This document shows positions 1 to 9,232 of a stretch of 64,000 nt of DNA, one piece after another; positions within the stretch are counted from its first letter, which is position 1; every line of letters begins with the position of its first letter. The notes under the pieces were generated by a model, which saw only the letters and a program-made list of their open reading frames with translations, had not been told where the DNA came from and did not search any database. The stretch comes from Acinetobacter sp. ANC 4558 (GTDB taxonomy: Bacteria; Pseudomonadota; Gammaproteobacteria; Pseudomonadales; Moraxellaceae), in NCBI RefSeq assembly GCF_002135375.1, contig NZ_NEGH01000001.1, positions 186,001 to 250,000 on the forward strand, given 5' to 3'. Both the position numbers and the translations under genes were made by a program.

Positions 1-985
1 CACCTGTACGAATACCAGGATCTACCCCTAATGTACAACGTGAGCCTGCAGGTGCAGAAAGTAAAAGATGTCGCAAGTTTTCGGCAAATACTTGCATCGC
101 TTCCGTTTCTGCATTTAAACGTTTTTCAGTTAACAATGAATGTTCAATTGCTGGACGAACTTTACCCAGCCAAAATAATTTTGCAGTTTTCTTCAAAAAT
201 TCTTGGCGACTTTCTGGTTCAATCGTTGCCAAATTGTATTCTGTTTCAATACGCGCTAACGGACTATCATCTTCACCATCTACTTTCAAACCAAGTACGT
301 TTTCTTGACGACCACGTAACATTGCCAATAAACGATGTGAAGCAACTTTATTTAAGTTTTCTGAAAAATCGAAATAATCGCGGAATTTTTTCCCAACTTC
401 TTTTTTCTCATCACTCGCAACCAAACTCTTTAACACGGCTGTTTTAGCGAATGTTGCCTTCAGCTCAGTAGTTAAAGAAATGTTTTGTGCCCATTCATCA
501 ATTAAAATATGTTGAATCGCATCAAGCTGACTTTCTGCATCAGGATAGTCCACATGACTAAATCCTACCAGCGCCTCAGTCGGGTCAATTGCATGGTTTA
601 AAATTGTTTCTGCAATTGGACCTAAACCTGCTTCTTTTGCTTTGAATGATTTACTGGTCCGTTTTGGACGATATGGTGCGTAAATTTCTTCTAATGCATT
701 TTTTGTTTCAGCAGCATTCACACGTACGAATAAATCATCAGATAATTTATTTTGTTCTTTCAATGACTCTATGACTTTCTCACGACGCTCAAATAAATCG
801 CGTAAATAAGATAAACGCGTATCCAGTTGACGTAATTGAGAGTCATCCAAGCCTTGGGTTACTTCTTTACGGTAACGTGCAATAAATGGAACGCTAGCAC
901 CATCATCAATGAGCTTGATTGCTGCTTCTACCTGGTTTGGACGTGCGGCAAGTTCACTTGCCAACTGCTGAACTAAGTCAGTCAT
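1..985 (-). CDS. tex: Transcription accessory protein Tex, N-terminal part (cut by window edge)
   Basis: The reverse-strand frame reads from the ATG at 985 (MTDLVQQLASELAARPNQ) without a stop to the window start, giving about 328 residues. The protein starts with the helical Tex N-terminal domain, with the family-typical GASVPFIARYRKE and EIYAPYRPKR stretches. It reaches the beginning of the YqgF/RNase H-like domain (LGVDPGIRTG) at the window edge. The HhH and C-terminal S1 RNA-binding domains must lie outside. Tex is a conserved cytoplasmic nucleic-acid-binding protein linked to transcription. It is divergent from ompR. The identification is secure; only the end is missing. Confidence 0.93.
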   Translation of the reverse strand, partial: MTDLVQQLASELAARPNQVEAAIKLIDDGASVPFIARYRKEVTQGLDDSQLRQLDTRLSYLRDLFERREKVIESLKEQNKLSDDLFVRVNAAETKNALEEIYAPYRPKRTSKSFKAKEAGLGPIAETILNHAIDPTEALVGFSHVDYPDAESQLDAIQHILIDEWAQNISLTTELKATFAKTAVLKSLVASDEKKEVGKKFRDYFDFSENLNKVASHRLLAMLRGRQENVLGLKVDGEDDSPLARIETEYNLATIEPESRQEFLKKTAKLFWLGKVRPAIEHSLLTEKRLNAETEAMQVFAENLRHLLLSAPAGSRCTLGVDPGIRTG

Positions 986-1321
986 CGTGTTCGATTCCAC
1001 AAGAATAAATTCTAAAAGCTATGATTATAAAGACCAAGTGTATAAAATCCACAATTGTTTTATGAAAATTATTGATCGACAATCCTGCCAATCCACTATT
1101 TTATGAAAAATAGTATCAAATTATAGCCATTCTGATACCAAAATCATCTATTTCTACTAGTTTATTTTTATTATCCCTGTATATATTTAGTATCTATCCC
1201 TTGATTCTTTCTGCAATATTTGTTGCTTTAGAACATAGTCAAATAGAGTAATCAATCGTATACTTTGAGTTGATCGCAATTGTATTTCCGATTAACGACA
1301 ATAAAGATAAAGGAGCACATC
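986..1321. other. Divergent intergenic region between tex and ompR
   Basis: This is 336 AT-rich bases between two divergently transcribed genes, so it must hold both promoters. A good ribosome-binding site (AAAGGAGC) lies just before the ompR ATG. I see no convincing small ORF, terminator or operator repeat. Confidence 0.5.
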
Positions 1322-2086
1322 ATGAGTTTAGTTGTACCTGCTGAAAATACAGATGCTGTACAAGCCGAAACTGACCGCATCGAACGTATCCTCGTTGTTG
1401 ATGATGATGTCCGCTTACGTACACTTTTACAACGCTTTTTAGAAGACAAAGGCTTTGTTGTTAAAACCGCTCACGATGCCACTCAAATGGATCGTTTACT
1501 TCAACGTGAGTTATTTTCACTCATCGTCTTAGACTTTATGCTCCCAGTTGAAGATGGTTTAAGTATTTGCCGCCGTTTACGCCAATCTAATATTGATATT
1601 CCTGTGATCATGTTGACTGCACGTGGCAGTGATTCTGATCGTATTGCAGGCTTAGAAGCGGGTGCAGATGATTATTTACCAAAACCATTTAATCCAAATG
1701 AATTGTTAGCACGTATTCGAGCAGTACTTCGTCGCCAAGTCCGCGAAGTTCCTGGTGCACCAAGTCAACACATGGAAGTCGTGAGTTTTGGTCCTTGGTC
1801 GCTTGATCTATCAACACGAACGCTTACGCGAGAAGGTCAAGTGGTCACATTAACCACCGGTGAGTTTGCTGTACTTAAGGCACTGGTTCAGCATCCGAGA
1901 GAGCCGCTTACGCGTGATAAACTGATGAACCTTGCACGTGGCCGTGAATGGGGTGCAATGGAACGTTCAATTGATGTTCAAGTTTCTCGCCTACGTCGTC
2001 TCATTGAAGAAAACCCAGCACGAGCTCGTTACATTCAAACTGTTTGGGGCATAGGCTACGTTTTTGTTCCAGATGGCGCTGAATAA
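1322..2086 (+). CDS. ompR: Two-component response regulator OmpR
   Basis: The 254-residue protein has a receiver domain (about 20-135) followed by an OmpR/PhoB winged-helix domain (about 155-250). Acidic residues DDD lie at 27-29, the phospho-acceptor Asp71 lies in VLDFMLP, and the conserved Lys is in LPKPF. The DNA-binding half contains RSIDVQVSRLRR and the closing GIGYVF hairpin. I chose the ATG at 1322 because AAAGGAGC lies 6-8 bases upstream; an in-frame upstream ATG at 1280 lacks such a site. In the family, OmpR controls outer-membrane porins and osmotic response. Its kinase partner EnvZ follows downstream. Confidence 0.95.
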   Translation: MSLVVPAENTDAVQAETDRIERILVVDDDVRLRTLLQRFLEDKGFVVKTAHDATQMDRLLQRELFSLIVLDFMLPVEDGLSICRRLRQSNIDIPVIMLTARGSDSDRIAGLEAGADDYLPKPFNPNELLARIRAVLRRQVREVPGAPSQHMEVVSFGPWSLDLSTRTLTREGQVVTLTTGEFAVLKALVQHPREPLTRDKLMNLARGREWGAMERSIDVQVSRLRRLIEENPARARYIQTVWGIGYVFVPDGAE

Positions 2087-2094
2087 TATCTTGG

Positions 2095-2120
2095 TTATGC
2101 GTATGTTCACATGCGCATAA
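2095..2120 (+). other. Hairpin in the ompR-envZ gap
   Basis: An 11-bp stem (TTATGCGTATG / CATGCGCATAA, one G-T pair) closes a TTCA tetraloop 8 bases after the ompR stop. There is no U-tract, so it is not a classical terminator. It could stabilise ompR mRNA or attenuate read-through into envZ. Confidence 0.55.
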
Positions 2121-2289
2121 ACTTATCTCATCTGTGATTTTGCGAAAAGCTGAATAAAATACAATCAAAGCTAAGCAAATTCTCGAATGATATTAACACA
2201 ACTGTTTTCATGAAAAATTATGAAAATCTCAAGCCCAAACATCTTCATAAAAATATAAAAACTGATGCCATTTTCTTTAGGATAAATTA

Positions 2290-3750
2290 GTGAAACTCGA
2301 CCCCATTGATCCCCAAGAATTTACTGATTATGTAAAATATTCAGAAAGTAAACGCACACGCTGGGAACGCTTTTTAGATAAAATTAAGCCTCGTTCAACA
2401 GCCATGCGCACCACGGTTCTTGTACTCTTTGTGGTATTTTTTAGCTTATTTATGTCGTTATGGTTTTTTTGGCGAACACTCTATTTGCCAGAGATTCAAC
2501 AGCATGCCCGTTATCTAGCTGCAGAAATTGAAATTATTAACAACTCAAATTTAAAAGTGATTGAAAATAATAAAGAAATCAATATAGATCGTTGGCTAAA
2601 AAAACATATGGGCATTGAATATGTCACAAATCCACATGAGTTTCCTCAAGTTAAAGATAAAGTCATTGCAGAGTTCTTTACCAACCAAATTGAAAAAAAA
2701 CTGGCTAAAGAGCTTAATATCGACAATGTGATTGTTTACTTCCAGTTTAAGCCTAGCCCTCGTATTTGGGTACAAACACCAGAAATGAAAGGGAATTGGA
2801 TTCGTGAACCACTAAAAACTTATGATAACTACAGTCCTGAACTCATTTTAGCTTGGTTATTGGGTGTCCCCTTTATCTCTGCTATTATTATTTTAACGCT
2901 TGTTCGTCAATTAAACCGCCCTTTACTACGCTTACAAAATGCGGCAAATAGCTATAGTAAAACAGGCACCGCACCCTACCTAGAAACCAATCATGGTCCA
3001 CTAGAAATTCGCCAAGTTAACCAAGCATTTAATCTCATGATTTATACATTAGATAAAATTGAACGAGATCGAAAAATCATGCTTGCAGGAATTTCTCATG
3101 ATTTACGCACACCGCTCACACGTATTCGGCTTAGTGCAGAAATGATGCCAGATGATGACTTTCTAAAAGAAGGTCTGATTTATGATGTCGATGATATGGA
3201 TGCGATTTTAAATCAATTTATCTCTTATATGCGAGATGGTTCTGATGAAGAGCTGCAAAGTACAAATATCAACACCCTACTACAAGAACTTGAGATTCAA
3301 TTTAAGCCCCTAAATATTCGTTTTACACCGCAAGATCTCCCTATGATTCAAGCCCGCAGCCTTTCTTTAAAGCGCCTCATTGGAAATTTAATCAATAATT
3401 CCAAACGATATGGTGCTGAACCGATTGACTTAAAAGCATGGGAAGAAAACCAACATATTATTATTTCAGTTGCGGATCATGGCGCAGGAATTCCCGATCA
3501 CCAAATTGAAGAATTGATGCAGCCTTTTGTACGCGGTAATGAAGCGAGAACCATTCAAGGCAGTGGCTTAGGATTAGCGATTGTGAAACGCATTGTAGAT
3601 ATCCATCAAGGACAACTCAGCATACACAATAAGCCTGATGGTGGTTTAGAAGCAACAATCTCTTTACCCATTCATCCGACTGAAAAAAATGAAACGATAA
3701 CCCTGAGTCGCTTTGAAAAATTTAAACAAACTATTACAGAACGCTTTTAA
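2290..3750 (+). CDS. envZ: Sensor histidine kinase EnvZ
   Basis: The 486-residue inner-membrane kinase has a first TM segment at about 38-60, a periplasmic sensor of about 125 residues, a second TM at about 187-208, a HAMP linker, then HisKA with the H-box SHDLRTPLTRIRL (His270). It also has an ATPase domain with the N-box LIGNLINNSKRYG, DHGAGIP and GSGLGLAIVKRI. The start is GTG at 2290, preceded by an AGGA site. It is expected to phosphorylate OmpR. In enterobacteria the two genes overlap; here 203 bp separate them. A T-less hairpin follows the stop. Confidence 0.93.
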   Translation: MKLDPIDPQEFTDYVKYSESKRTRWERFLDKIKPRSTAMRTTVLVLFVVFFSLFMSLWFFWRTLYLPEIQQHARYLAAEIEIINNSNLKVIENNKEINIDRWLKKHMGIEYVTNPHEFPQVKDKVIAEFFTNQIEKKLAKELNIDNVIVYFQFKPSPRIWVQTPEMKGNWIREPLKTYDNYSPELILAWLLGVPFISAIIILTLVRQLNRPLLRLQNAANSYSKTGTAPYLETNHGPLEIRQVNQAFNLMIYTLDKIERDRKIMLAGISHDLRTPLTRIRLSAEMMPDDDFLKEGLIYDVDDMDAILNQFISYMRDGSDEELQSTNINTLLQELEIQFKPLNIRFTPQDLPMIQARSLSLKRLIGNLINNSKRYGAEPIDLKAWEENQHIIISVADHGAGIPDHQIEELMQPFVRGNEARTIQGSGLGLAIVKRIVDIHQGQLSIHNKPDGGLEATISLPIHPTEKNETITLSRFEKFKQTITERF

Positions 3751-3760
3751 TATCTGATAA

Positions 3761-3787
3761 AAGATGGTCATATAATTTGACCATCTT
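3761..3787 (+). other. Hairpin after envZ, no U-tract
   Basis: A perfect 10-bp stem (AAGATGGTCA / TGACCATCTT) with a 7-base loop lies 10 bases after the envZ stop. No T-run follows. It is probably an mRNA 3'-end structure. Confidence 0.55.
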
Positions 3788-3953
3788 GCCAGTTAATTTT
3801 ATTTATAATTAAAAAACAATAGGTTAAGAATTATCATTTTTAATTATAGCAGCATTTTTTCAAAAAATTAGACCTTAGCCTAACAAGGATGCAAAATGCC
3901 TTTTTTGATCGGTACAATCCATATCAGTTCCAAGAATTTCACGAGAGTAAACA

Positions 3954-5471
3954 ATGTCTTTAGATCGTATTCGTTTAGCATCCTTGCATGACAAAGTAAT
4001 TAGCGCAGAAGAAGCATCTGCCTTTATCGAAGATGGTATGACTGTAGGTATGAGTGGCTTTACACGTGCTGGCGAAGCAAAAGCTGTTCCATTGGCATTA
4101 ATTAAACGTGCTCACAAAAATCCACTTAAAATTACACTCATCACAGGCGCGTCTTTAGGCAATGATTTAGACAAGCAATTGACTGAAGCAGGTGTATTAG
4201 CACGTCGTTTACCATTCCAAGTTGATAATACTTTACGTAAAGCAATCAACAACGGTGAAGTGATGTTCATCGATCAGCATTTATCTGAAACTGTTGAACA
4301 AATGCGTAATCACCAGTTGCAAAAACCTCATGTTGCAATTATTGAAGCAGTCGCAATTACTGAAGATGGCGGCATTATTCCAACAACGTCCGTAGGTAAC
4401 TCAGCTAGCTTTGCAATTTTTGCAGACAAAGTCATTGTAGAAATTAATACCAATTTAAGCCCAGCATTCGAAGGCTTACACGATATTTATATTCCAACCT
4501 ACCGCCCAACACGCCAACCTATTCCATTAACACAAGTTGATCAGCGTATTGGTACACCAGCAATTCAAATTGATCCAGCTAAAATTGCAGGCATTGTAAT
4601 TAATAGTGAATTACATGACTCACCATCTACTGTGACTGAGCCAGATGATGAAACTCAAGCAATCGCAAATCATTTAATCAAATTCTTTGAAAAAGAAGTT
4701 GCTGAAGATCGCTTACCTAAAAACTTAGGTCCATTACAAGCAGGTATTGGCTCTATTGCAAATGCAGTATTAACGGGTCTAAAAGATTCAAGCTTCGAAG
4801 ATTTAGTCATGTATTCTGAAGTATTACAAGATTGTACATTTGAGCTTATTGATGCAGGGAAAATGACGTTTGCATCGGGTTCATCTATTACACTTTCTGA
4901 AAAATTCGGAGAGAAAGTATTTAATAACCTTGAGCAATACAAAGATAAACTTGTACTGCGCCCACAAGAAATTTCAAACCATCCTGAACTTGTTCGTCGT
5001 TTAGGTATTATTGGTATTAATACAGCACTTGAGTTTGATATTTACGGTAACGTCAACTCAACTCACGTATGTGGTACCAAAATGATGAACGGTATTGGTG
5101 GTTCAGGTGACTTCGCACGTAATGCGCACTTGGCGATTTTCGTCACGAAGTCTATTGCAAAAGGTGGTGATATTTCTTCAATCGTTCCATTTGCATCTCA
5201 CATTGATCACTCCGAACATGATGTTGATATTCTTGTCACTGAACAAGGTCTTGCAGATTTACGTGGTTTAGCGCCTCGTGAACGTGCTCGTGCAATTATT
5301 GATAACTGTGCTCATCCACTCTATCGCGATGCCTTAAATGACTATTTTGATCGCGCTGCTGCAAAAGGTGGACATACACCACATCTACTTCGTGAAGCAC
5401 TGGCTTGGCATGCAAATTTTGAAGAGACTGGCCATATGCTAGAAACAAAAAAAGAAGCGAAAATTGCTTAA
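3954..5471 (+). CDS. Succinyl-CoA:acetate CoA-transferase / acetyl-CoA hydrolase family (AarC/Ach1-like)
   Basis: The 505-residue cytoplasmic enzyme is the normal length for the AarC/Ach1/SCACT family. Two CoA-transferase folds are visible. The active-site Glu289 lies in MYSEVLQ, preceded by the GIGSIANAVLTGL loop. The CoA-binding GGSGDFARNA and the C-terminal TEQGLADLRGL are also present. Family members move CoA between succinyl-CoA and acetate, or between propionyl-CoA and acetate; which is used here cannot be told from sequence. It stands alone with its own terminator. It links to the acs/actP acetate genes at the other end of the window. Confidence 0.88.
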   Translation: MSLDRIRLASLHDKVISAEEASAFIEDGMTVGMSGFTRAGEAKAVPLALIKRAHKNPLKITLITGASLGNDLDKQLTEAGVLARRLPFQVDNTLRKAINNGEVMFIDQHLSETVEQMRNHQLQKPHVAIIEAVAITEDGGIIPTTSVGNSASFAIFADKVIVEINTNLSPAFEGLHDIYIPTYRPTRQPIPLTQVDQRIGTPAIQIDPAKIAGIVINSELHDSPSTVTEPDDETQAIANHLIKFFEKEVAEDRLPKNLGPLQAGIGSIANAVLTGLKDSSFEDLVMYSEVLQDCTFELIDAGKMTFASGSSITLSEKFGEKVFNNLEQYKDKLVLRPQEISNHPELVRRLGIIGINTALEFDIYGNVNSTHVCGTKMMNGIGGSGDFARNAHLAIFVTKSIAKGGDISSIVPFASHIDHSEHDVDILVTEQGLADLRGLAPRERARAIIDNCAHPLYRDALNDYFDRAAAKGGHTPHLLREALAWHANFEETGHMLETKKEAKIA

Positions 5472-5495
5472 ATAAACGTTAAGTTATAGAAAATA

Positions 5496-5522
5496 AAAAC
5501 GCCCAAAATGGGCGTTTTTTTT
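5496..5522 (+). terminator. Rho-independent terminator of the CoA-transferase gene
   Basis: A 9-bp stem (AAAACGCCC / GGGCGTTTT) with a 5-base loop is followed by a run of Ts, 25 bases after the stop. Confidence 0.9.
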
Positions 5523-5606
5523 ACTGACATGAAAAGAAATTGTTTACTCATTGCACAAAAAAAATTAAGCTAATTCTATTATGTTCATGCTGGTTCAAAA
5601 ATCACC

Positions 5607-6026
5607 ATGTTTATTATTCGCCAATTCCTTGAAACTGATTTAGATGATGTCATTGCATTGTGGGAAGTTTGTGAGTTATCTCGCCCATGGAACAACCCAG
5701 AAACTGATATTTTCCGAAAAGTAGCACAAAACGATCAGTTATTTTTAGTTGCCATTAAAGACAGTGAATTAATTGCCTCTGTCATGGGTGGTTATGATGG
5801 TCACCGTGGCTGGGTTAATTATTTAGCAGTACATCCACATGCTCAGCGTAATGGTGTTGCAACAGCGCTTATACAACAACTAGAAAAGCGCTTAATTGCC
5901 CTAGGCTGTCCGAAACTACAACTGCTCATTCGCAAGGAAAATATTGACGTACAAAATTTTTATGAACAACTCGGTTATGAAGAAGTTGAGGTCATTTGTT
6001 TCGGAAAACGTTTAATTCAAGATTAA
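5607..6026 (+). CDS. ypeA: GNAT family acetyltransferase, YpeA-like
   Basis: The 139-residue single-domain GNAT protein carries the acetyl-CoA pyrophosphate loop QRNGVA in VHPHAQRNGVATALIQQL (about 78-95) and the C-terminal IRKENIDVQNFYEQLGYEE strand-helix. Length and layout match E. coli YpeA (about 141 residues). The start MFIIRQF is the usual N-terminal beta strand of the fold. The substrate is unknown. It converges with the methyltransferase gene, and the two stop codons overlap by 4 bases. Confidence 0.8.
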   Translation: MFIIRQFLETDLDDVIALWEVCELSRPWNNPETDIFRKVAQNDQLFLVAIKDSELIASVMGGYDGHRGWVNYLAVHPHAQRNGVATALIQQLEKRLIALGCPKLQLLIRKENIDVQNFYEQLGYEEVEVICFGKRLIQD

Positions 6027-6760
6027 CCTTTTGTTAATGCTCCAATTCTTAAAAATATAGGAAATTGAACAGTAAAAATTTGTGCTGGTTGATTTAAGAT
6101 TTCGCTTAATTCAATTAAGGGATCTTTTCCTGTTTGTTGTCTGTAATGTTTAATCGCTGACCATGTATTAAAATAATCTAACAGTTGAGAGGCACTCCAT
6201 TGATATTCCATTTGTAATTTTGGTGTTTTAATTTCATAAAATGGAAAAGGAATCGTAGCATAGCCTTCATCAATATAACGTCGCTCAGCATCCCAATAAC
6301 CTTTTAAAGTTTGGTAATACAACGACTGAACCGCAGCATGCACAATTGCATGATCAATAATAATAAGTCCGTAGCCAATGACTGCAAAAATCCCATTCGG
6401 CTTTAATGTTCGCCGAACCTCTTGATAAAAATCTTCAAAATTAAACCAATGAATGGCTTGTGCAACGGTAATTAAATCAAAAGATTGGTCTGGAAAATTT
6501 GTTTTTTCAGCAACTTGAACTTGATAGTTAATGTTCTCAGCATAGGGTGCCTGTTCTAATTGTTGCGCACTTAAATCAGTTGCAACCACTTTATCAAAAT
6601 ATGGGCTGAGTCGTTGAGTAAACTGCCCAGAGCCAGCACCACAATCCCATACCGTTTGCCTTGAATGAACATGAGATAAAATTTCTTGTACGATGCTTTC
6701 AGGATATGTTGGTCGTGCAAGCTGATACAAGGAACTACAACTAGAAAATAAATCTTTCAT
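6023..6760 (-). CDS. Class I SAM-dependent methyltransferase
   Basis: The 245-residue protein has SAM motif I VWDCGAGSGQFTQRL (about 37-51), the acidic ATDLSAQQL after strand 2, and FDLITVAQAIHWFNFEDFYQEV. The last resembles a methyltransferase type 11 domain in which an AxHWF signature replaces the usual motif. It has no signal peptide or membrane segment and is probably a cytosolic small-molecule methyltransferase; the substrate cannot be inferred. It is monocistronic and convergent with the acetyltransferase gene. Confidence 0.8.
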   Translation of the reverse strand: MKDLFSSCSSLYQLARPTYPESIVQEILSHVHSRQTVWDCGAGSGQFTQRLSPYFDKVVATDLSAQQLEQAPYAENINYQVQVAEKTNFPDQSFDLITVAQAIHWFNFEDFYQEVRRTLKPNGIFAVIGYGLIIIDHAIVHAAVQSLYYQTLKGYWDAERRYIDEGYATIPFPFYEIKTPKLQMEYQWSASQLLDYFNTWSAIKHYRQQTGKDPLIELSEILNQPAQIFTVQFPIFLRIGALTKG

Positions 6761-6859
6761 CTTTCATTGTTCTTCTGATTTTCATATAACCTGAATTATA
6801 TAAATAAATTATTAGATTGAAAAATATTGATATCTTATTCTTTTGTCTAATTCATACAT

Positions 6860-6889
6860 AAAAAACCCCAAACAATGTTTGAGGTTTTT
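6860..6889 (-). terminator. Terminator of the first tRNA-Phe gene
   Basis: On the minus strand a stem of about 8 bp with one mismatch (AACCTC..AAC / GTTTGGGG) is followed by a T6 run, 5 bases after the tRNA CCA end. Confidence 0.75.
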
Positions 6890-6894
6890 AAATA

Positions 6895-6970
6895 TGGTGG
6901 CGAGACCCAGGATCGAACTGGGGACACACGGATTTTCAATCCGTTGCTCTACCGACTGAGCTATCACGCC
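6895..6970 (-). tRNA. tRNA-Phe (GAA), copy 1
   Basis: The minus strand folds as a 76-nt cloverleaf with encoded CCA. The D-arm is GCTC/GAGC. The anticodon stem ACGGA/TCCGT carries loop TTGAAAA (anticodon GAA). The T-arm is CCCAG/CTGGG with TTCGATC. The acceptor stem GGCGTGA/TCTCGCC has a U5-U68 mismatch. It is identical to the second copy at 7106-7181 and has its own terminator. Confidence 0.96.
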
Positions 6971-7051
6971 AATGCCGTGTATTAAGCCGTATCTCAGCTT
7001 AATAGTCAACTAAATTCAAAATATTTTTATTTGATCGCGTAAATTTTACCC

Positions 7052-7079
7052 AAAAAAAATCTCTGATGAGATCAGAGAT
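7052..7079 (-). terminator. Terminator of the second tRNA-Phe gene
   Basis: On the minus strand a perfect 9-bp stem (ATCTCTGAT / ATCAGAGAT, 3-base loop) is followed by eight Ts. Confidence 0.85.
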
Positions 7080-7105
7080 ATATAAAACGCAAATACGTTT
7101 GAAAA

Positions 7106-7181
7106 TGGTGGCGAGACCCAGGATCGAACTGGGGACACACGGATTTTCAATCCGTTGCTCTACCGACTGAGCTATCACGCC
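7106..7181 (-). tRNA. tRNA-Phe (GAA), copy 2
   Basis: This copy has the same 76-nt cloverleaf as the one at 6895-6970, with anticodon GAA, encoded CCA and the same U5-U68 acceptor mismatch. The spacer between the copies contains its own terminator, so the two may be transcribed separately. Confidence 0.96.
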
Positions 7182-7292
7182 AATGACGCGTATTAAACAG
7201 TTAAGTCGATAATTCGTCAAGTCTCCTTTTAGAAAAAATGCAACAACTGTTTACTTTTAAACCATTTTATTCACCAATCGTTGAAGAAATAT

Positions 7293-7670
7293 TCAAATTT
7301 TACCTAATTTGGAAAGGCAACGATGAATCGCACCACAACCGGGTTCAAAACCTTGTACACCTTTTGCTTGCTCTATTCGGCAAACTTCTGAAACCAATCG
7401 ATCCGCAACTCCTCGTCCTCGATTTGCAGGATGTACAACAATATTTTCTAAAACTTTACTTTCACCTTGTCCCGTGCACCAAATTGCCGCAATAATTTTC
7501 GTATTAAATTCTGCTGTGTAAAGTAATGTATACTGTAGTAGATTCTGCTCTAATTGTTCAATTGCATCTTTGCCATCGCTAAACTCAGGGCTAGTATCAT
7601 AAAGTCGCTCAAGTTGATTACGGATAGCTTCATTTTCAATAGAAGTTTTAGGATGAACGGTAATAGGCAT
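7293..7670 (-). CDS. panZ: GNAT-fold acetyl-CoA sensor, PanZ/PanM-like
   Basis: The 125-residue protein has GNAT motif A VVHPANRGRGVADRLVSEV (acetyl-CoA loop RGRGVA). Its layout matches PanZ (PanM): a short N-terminus with LERLYDTSPEF aligning to the LQKIWPEYSP region, then an AEFNTKIIAAIW strand. In enterobacteria PanZ promotes PanD self-cleavage when acetyl-CoA is bound, controlling pantothenate and CoA synthesis. The assignment rests on overall pattern and length; a generic GNAT is the alternative. It lies between tRNA-Phe and hisB, divergent from hisB. Confidence 0.65.
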   Translation of the reverse strand: MPITVHPKTSIENEAIRNQLERLYDTSPEFSDGKDAIEQLEQNLLQYTLLYTAEFNTKIIAAIWCTGQGESKVLENIVVHPANRGRGVADRLVSEVCRIEQAKGVQGFEPGCGAIHRCLSKLGKI

Positions 7671-7769
7671 TGATTAACCCTCCTGAGCAATCTAATATGC
7701 AGTGACTTCGTCACGGCGACGAAAAACATTTTATATCTATCATTTTTGACGTTTTTAAGGAACGTGTCT

Positions 7770-8363
7770 ATGACGCAACGTATCAGTGAAGTGGTAAGAA
7801 ATACCAACGAAACCAAAATTCGAGTTCGTGTGAACCTTGACGGTACGGGTCAAGGCACCCTCAATACAGGTATTCCATTTCTAGACCATATGATAGATCA
7901 AATCAAGCGACATGGCTTATTTGATATTGATATTCATTGCGATGGTGATCTTGAAATTGATGATCATCATACCGTAGAAGATTGTGGTATTACCCTTGGA
8001 CAAGCCTTTGCACAAGCATTAGGTGATAAAAAAGGTTTACGTCGTTATGGTCATTTTTATGCACCACTCGATGAAGCTTTAAGCCGTGTTGTTGTAGATT
8101 TATCTGGTCGCCCAGGATTATGGATGGATATTCCATTTACACGTGCACGTATTGGAACTTTTGATGTTGATTTGTTCTCTGAGTTTTTCCAAGGTTTCGT
8201 GAATCATGCTTTAATCACCTTACATATTGATAATTTGAAAGGTAAAAATAGCCATCACCAAATTGAATGTGTGTTCAAAGCTTTTGCACGCGCTTTACGT
8301 ATGGCTTGTGAGATTGACCCGCGTGCAGAAAATACCGTTGCATCAACAAAAGGAACCTTGTAA
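7770..8363 (+). CDS. hisB: Imidazoleglycerol-phosphate dehydratase HisB
   Basis: The 197-residue monofunctional dehydratase catalyses a late step of histidine synthesis. The metal-binding repeats are visible: [14 protein letters not shown] near 70 and [17 protein letters not shown] near 165, plus [16 protein letters not shown]. No HAD phosphatase domain is fused, unlike the E. coli bifunctional enzyme. I chose the ATG at 7770 (MTQRISEV) because AAGGA lies 10 bases upstream; a longer frame from 7746 has no site. The stop overlaps the hisH start (TAATG), so the two are translationally coupled. Confidence 0.96.
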   Translation: MTQRISEVVRNTNETKIRVRVNLDGTGQGTLNTGIPFLDHMIDQIKRHGLFDIDIHCDGDLEIDDHHTVEDCGITLGQAFAQALGDKKGLRRYGHFYAPLDEALSRVVVDLSGRPGLWMDIPFTRARIGTFDVDLFSEFFQGFVNHALITLHIDNLKGKNSHHQIECVFKAFARALRMACEIDPRAENTVASTKGTL

Positions 8364-8980
8364 TGACCCGCATTGCCCTTCTTGATTATGGCATGGGAAA
8401 TTTACACTCTGCAGCAAAAGCACTCGAACATGTCGGTGCTACTGTAGATGTTACCAATGATCCCAAATTGATTGCGCAGGCGGACAAAATTGTATTTCCT
8501 GGGGTAGGCGCAATGCGCGATTGCATACAAGGTATGCATGAAGCAGGAATTGACGATGTGGTACGTCATGCCGCATTTAACAAGCCTGTGCTAGCTATTT
8601 GTGTTGGTATGCAAGCACTAATGCAGCATTCTGAAGAAAATGGCGGTGCAGATGCACTGGGGATCTTTGAAGGAACCGTAAAGCGTTTTCCACACATTGA
8701 AGGACTCAAAGTTCCACATATGGGTTGGAATCAAGTACATCAAACTGACCCGAGTCACCCAATGTGGAATAACATTGAACAAGATGCTCGTTTTTATTTT
8801 GTGCATAGTTTCTATGTTGAACCAAAAGATACACATCTTACAGCAGCGACCTGTGACTATGGTTTAGAGTTCTGTACAGCTATCCATAAAGAAAATTTAT
8901 TTGCCACGCAGTTTCATCCTGAAAAAAGTCATACAGTGGGTTTACAGCTACTGAAAAATTTTGTGGACTGGAAGATTTAA
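8363..8980 (+). CDS. hisH: Imidazole glycerol phosphate synthase glutaminase subunit HisH
   Basis: This 205-residue class I glutamine amidotransferase has nucleophile Cys80 in AICVGMQ and the catalytic pair His185/Glu187 in QFHPEKS. The oxyanion region [10 protein letters not shown] and the N-terminal [10 protein letters not shown] are canonical. It supplies ammonia to HisF, encoded about 9.5 kb downstream. Its ATG overlaps the hisB stop by one base, so hisB-hisH form an operon. A 9-bp hairpin without a U-tract follows. Confidence 0.96.
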   Translation: MTRIALLDYGMGNLHSAAKALEHVGATVDVTNDPKLIAQADKIVFPGVGAMRDCIQGMHEAGIDDVVRHAAFNKPVLAICVGMQALMQHSEENGGADALGIFEGTVKRFPHIEGLKVPHMGWNQVHQTDPSHPMWNNIEQDARFYFVHSFYVEPKDTHLTAATCDYGLEFCTAIHKENLFATQFHPEKSHTVGLQLLKNFVDWKI

Positions 8981-8993
8981 AAGTACCATTAAA

Positions 8994-9025
8994 GGTTATA
9001 AGCTCATTTAAATGGACTTATAACC
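8994..9025 (+). other. Hairpin after hisH, no U-tract
   Basis: A perfect 9-bp stem (GGTTATAAG / CTTATAACC) with a 14-base loop begins 14 bases after the hisH stop. No T-run follows. Confidence 0.55.
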
Positions 9026-9232
9026 ACTTGAACGAACTATCATATCTAGTTTCAAAACATTTATTATTCTTCACTTCAAAATACAATAAATAATGTATAT
9101 TTTGGGTTTAATGATGACGCTGTTTGTTCATTAAATATCAACATAACAGCAAATTATTGATCATATTTTTAAAAATCATTACACGCTATAATCGTTAGTA
9201 TATTTAATATTTTTTACTTGGAAAATAACAAT

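Noticed and set aside
6812-7220. Two small frames reading through the tRNA-Phe genes, both containing the same stretch
   Set aside because: The shared peptide is simply the translation of the identical tRNA genes.
7238-7495. Plus-strand frame opposite the PanZ-like gene
   Set aside because: The minus-strand GNAT motif (VVHPANRGRGVA) makes the other strand the real gene.
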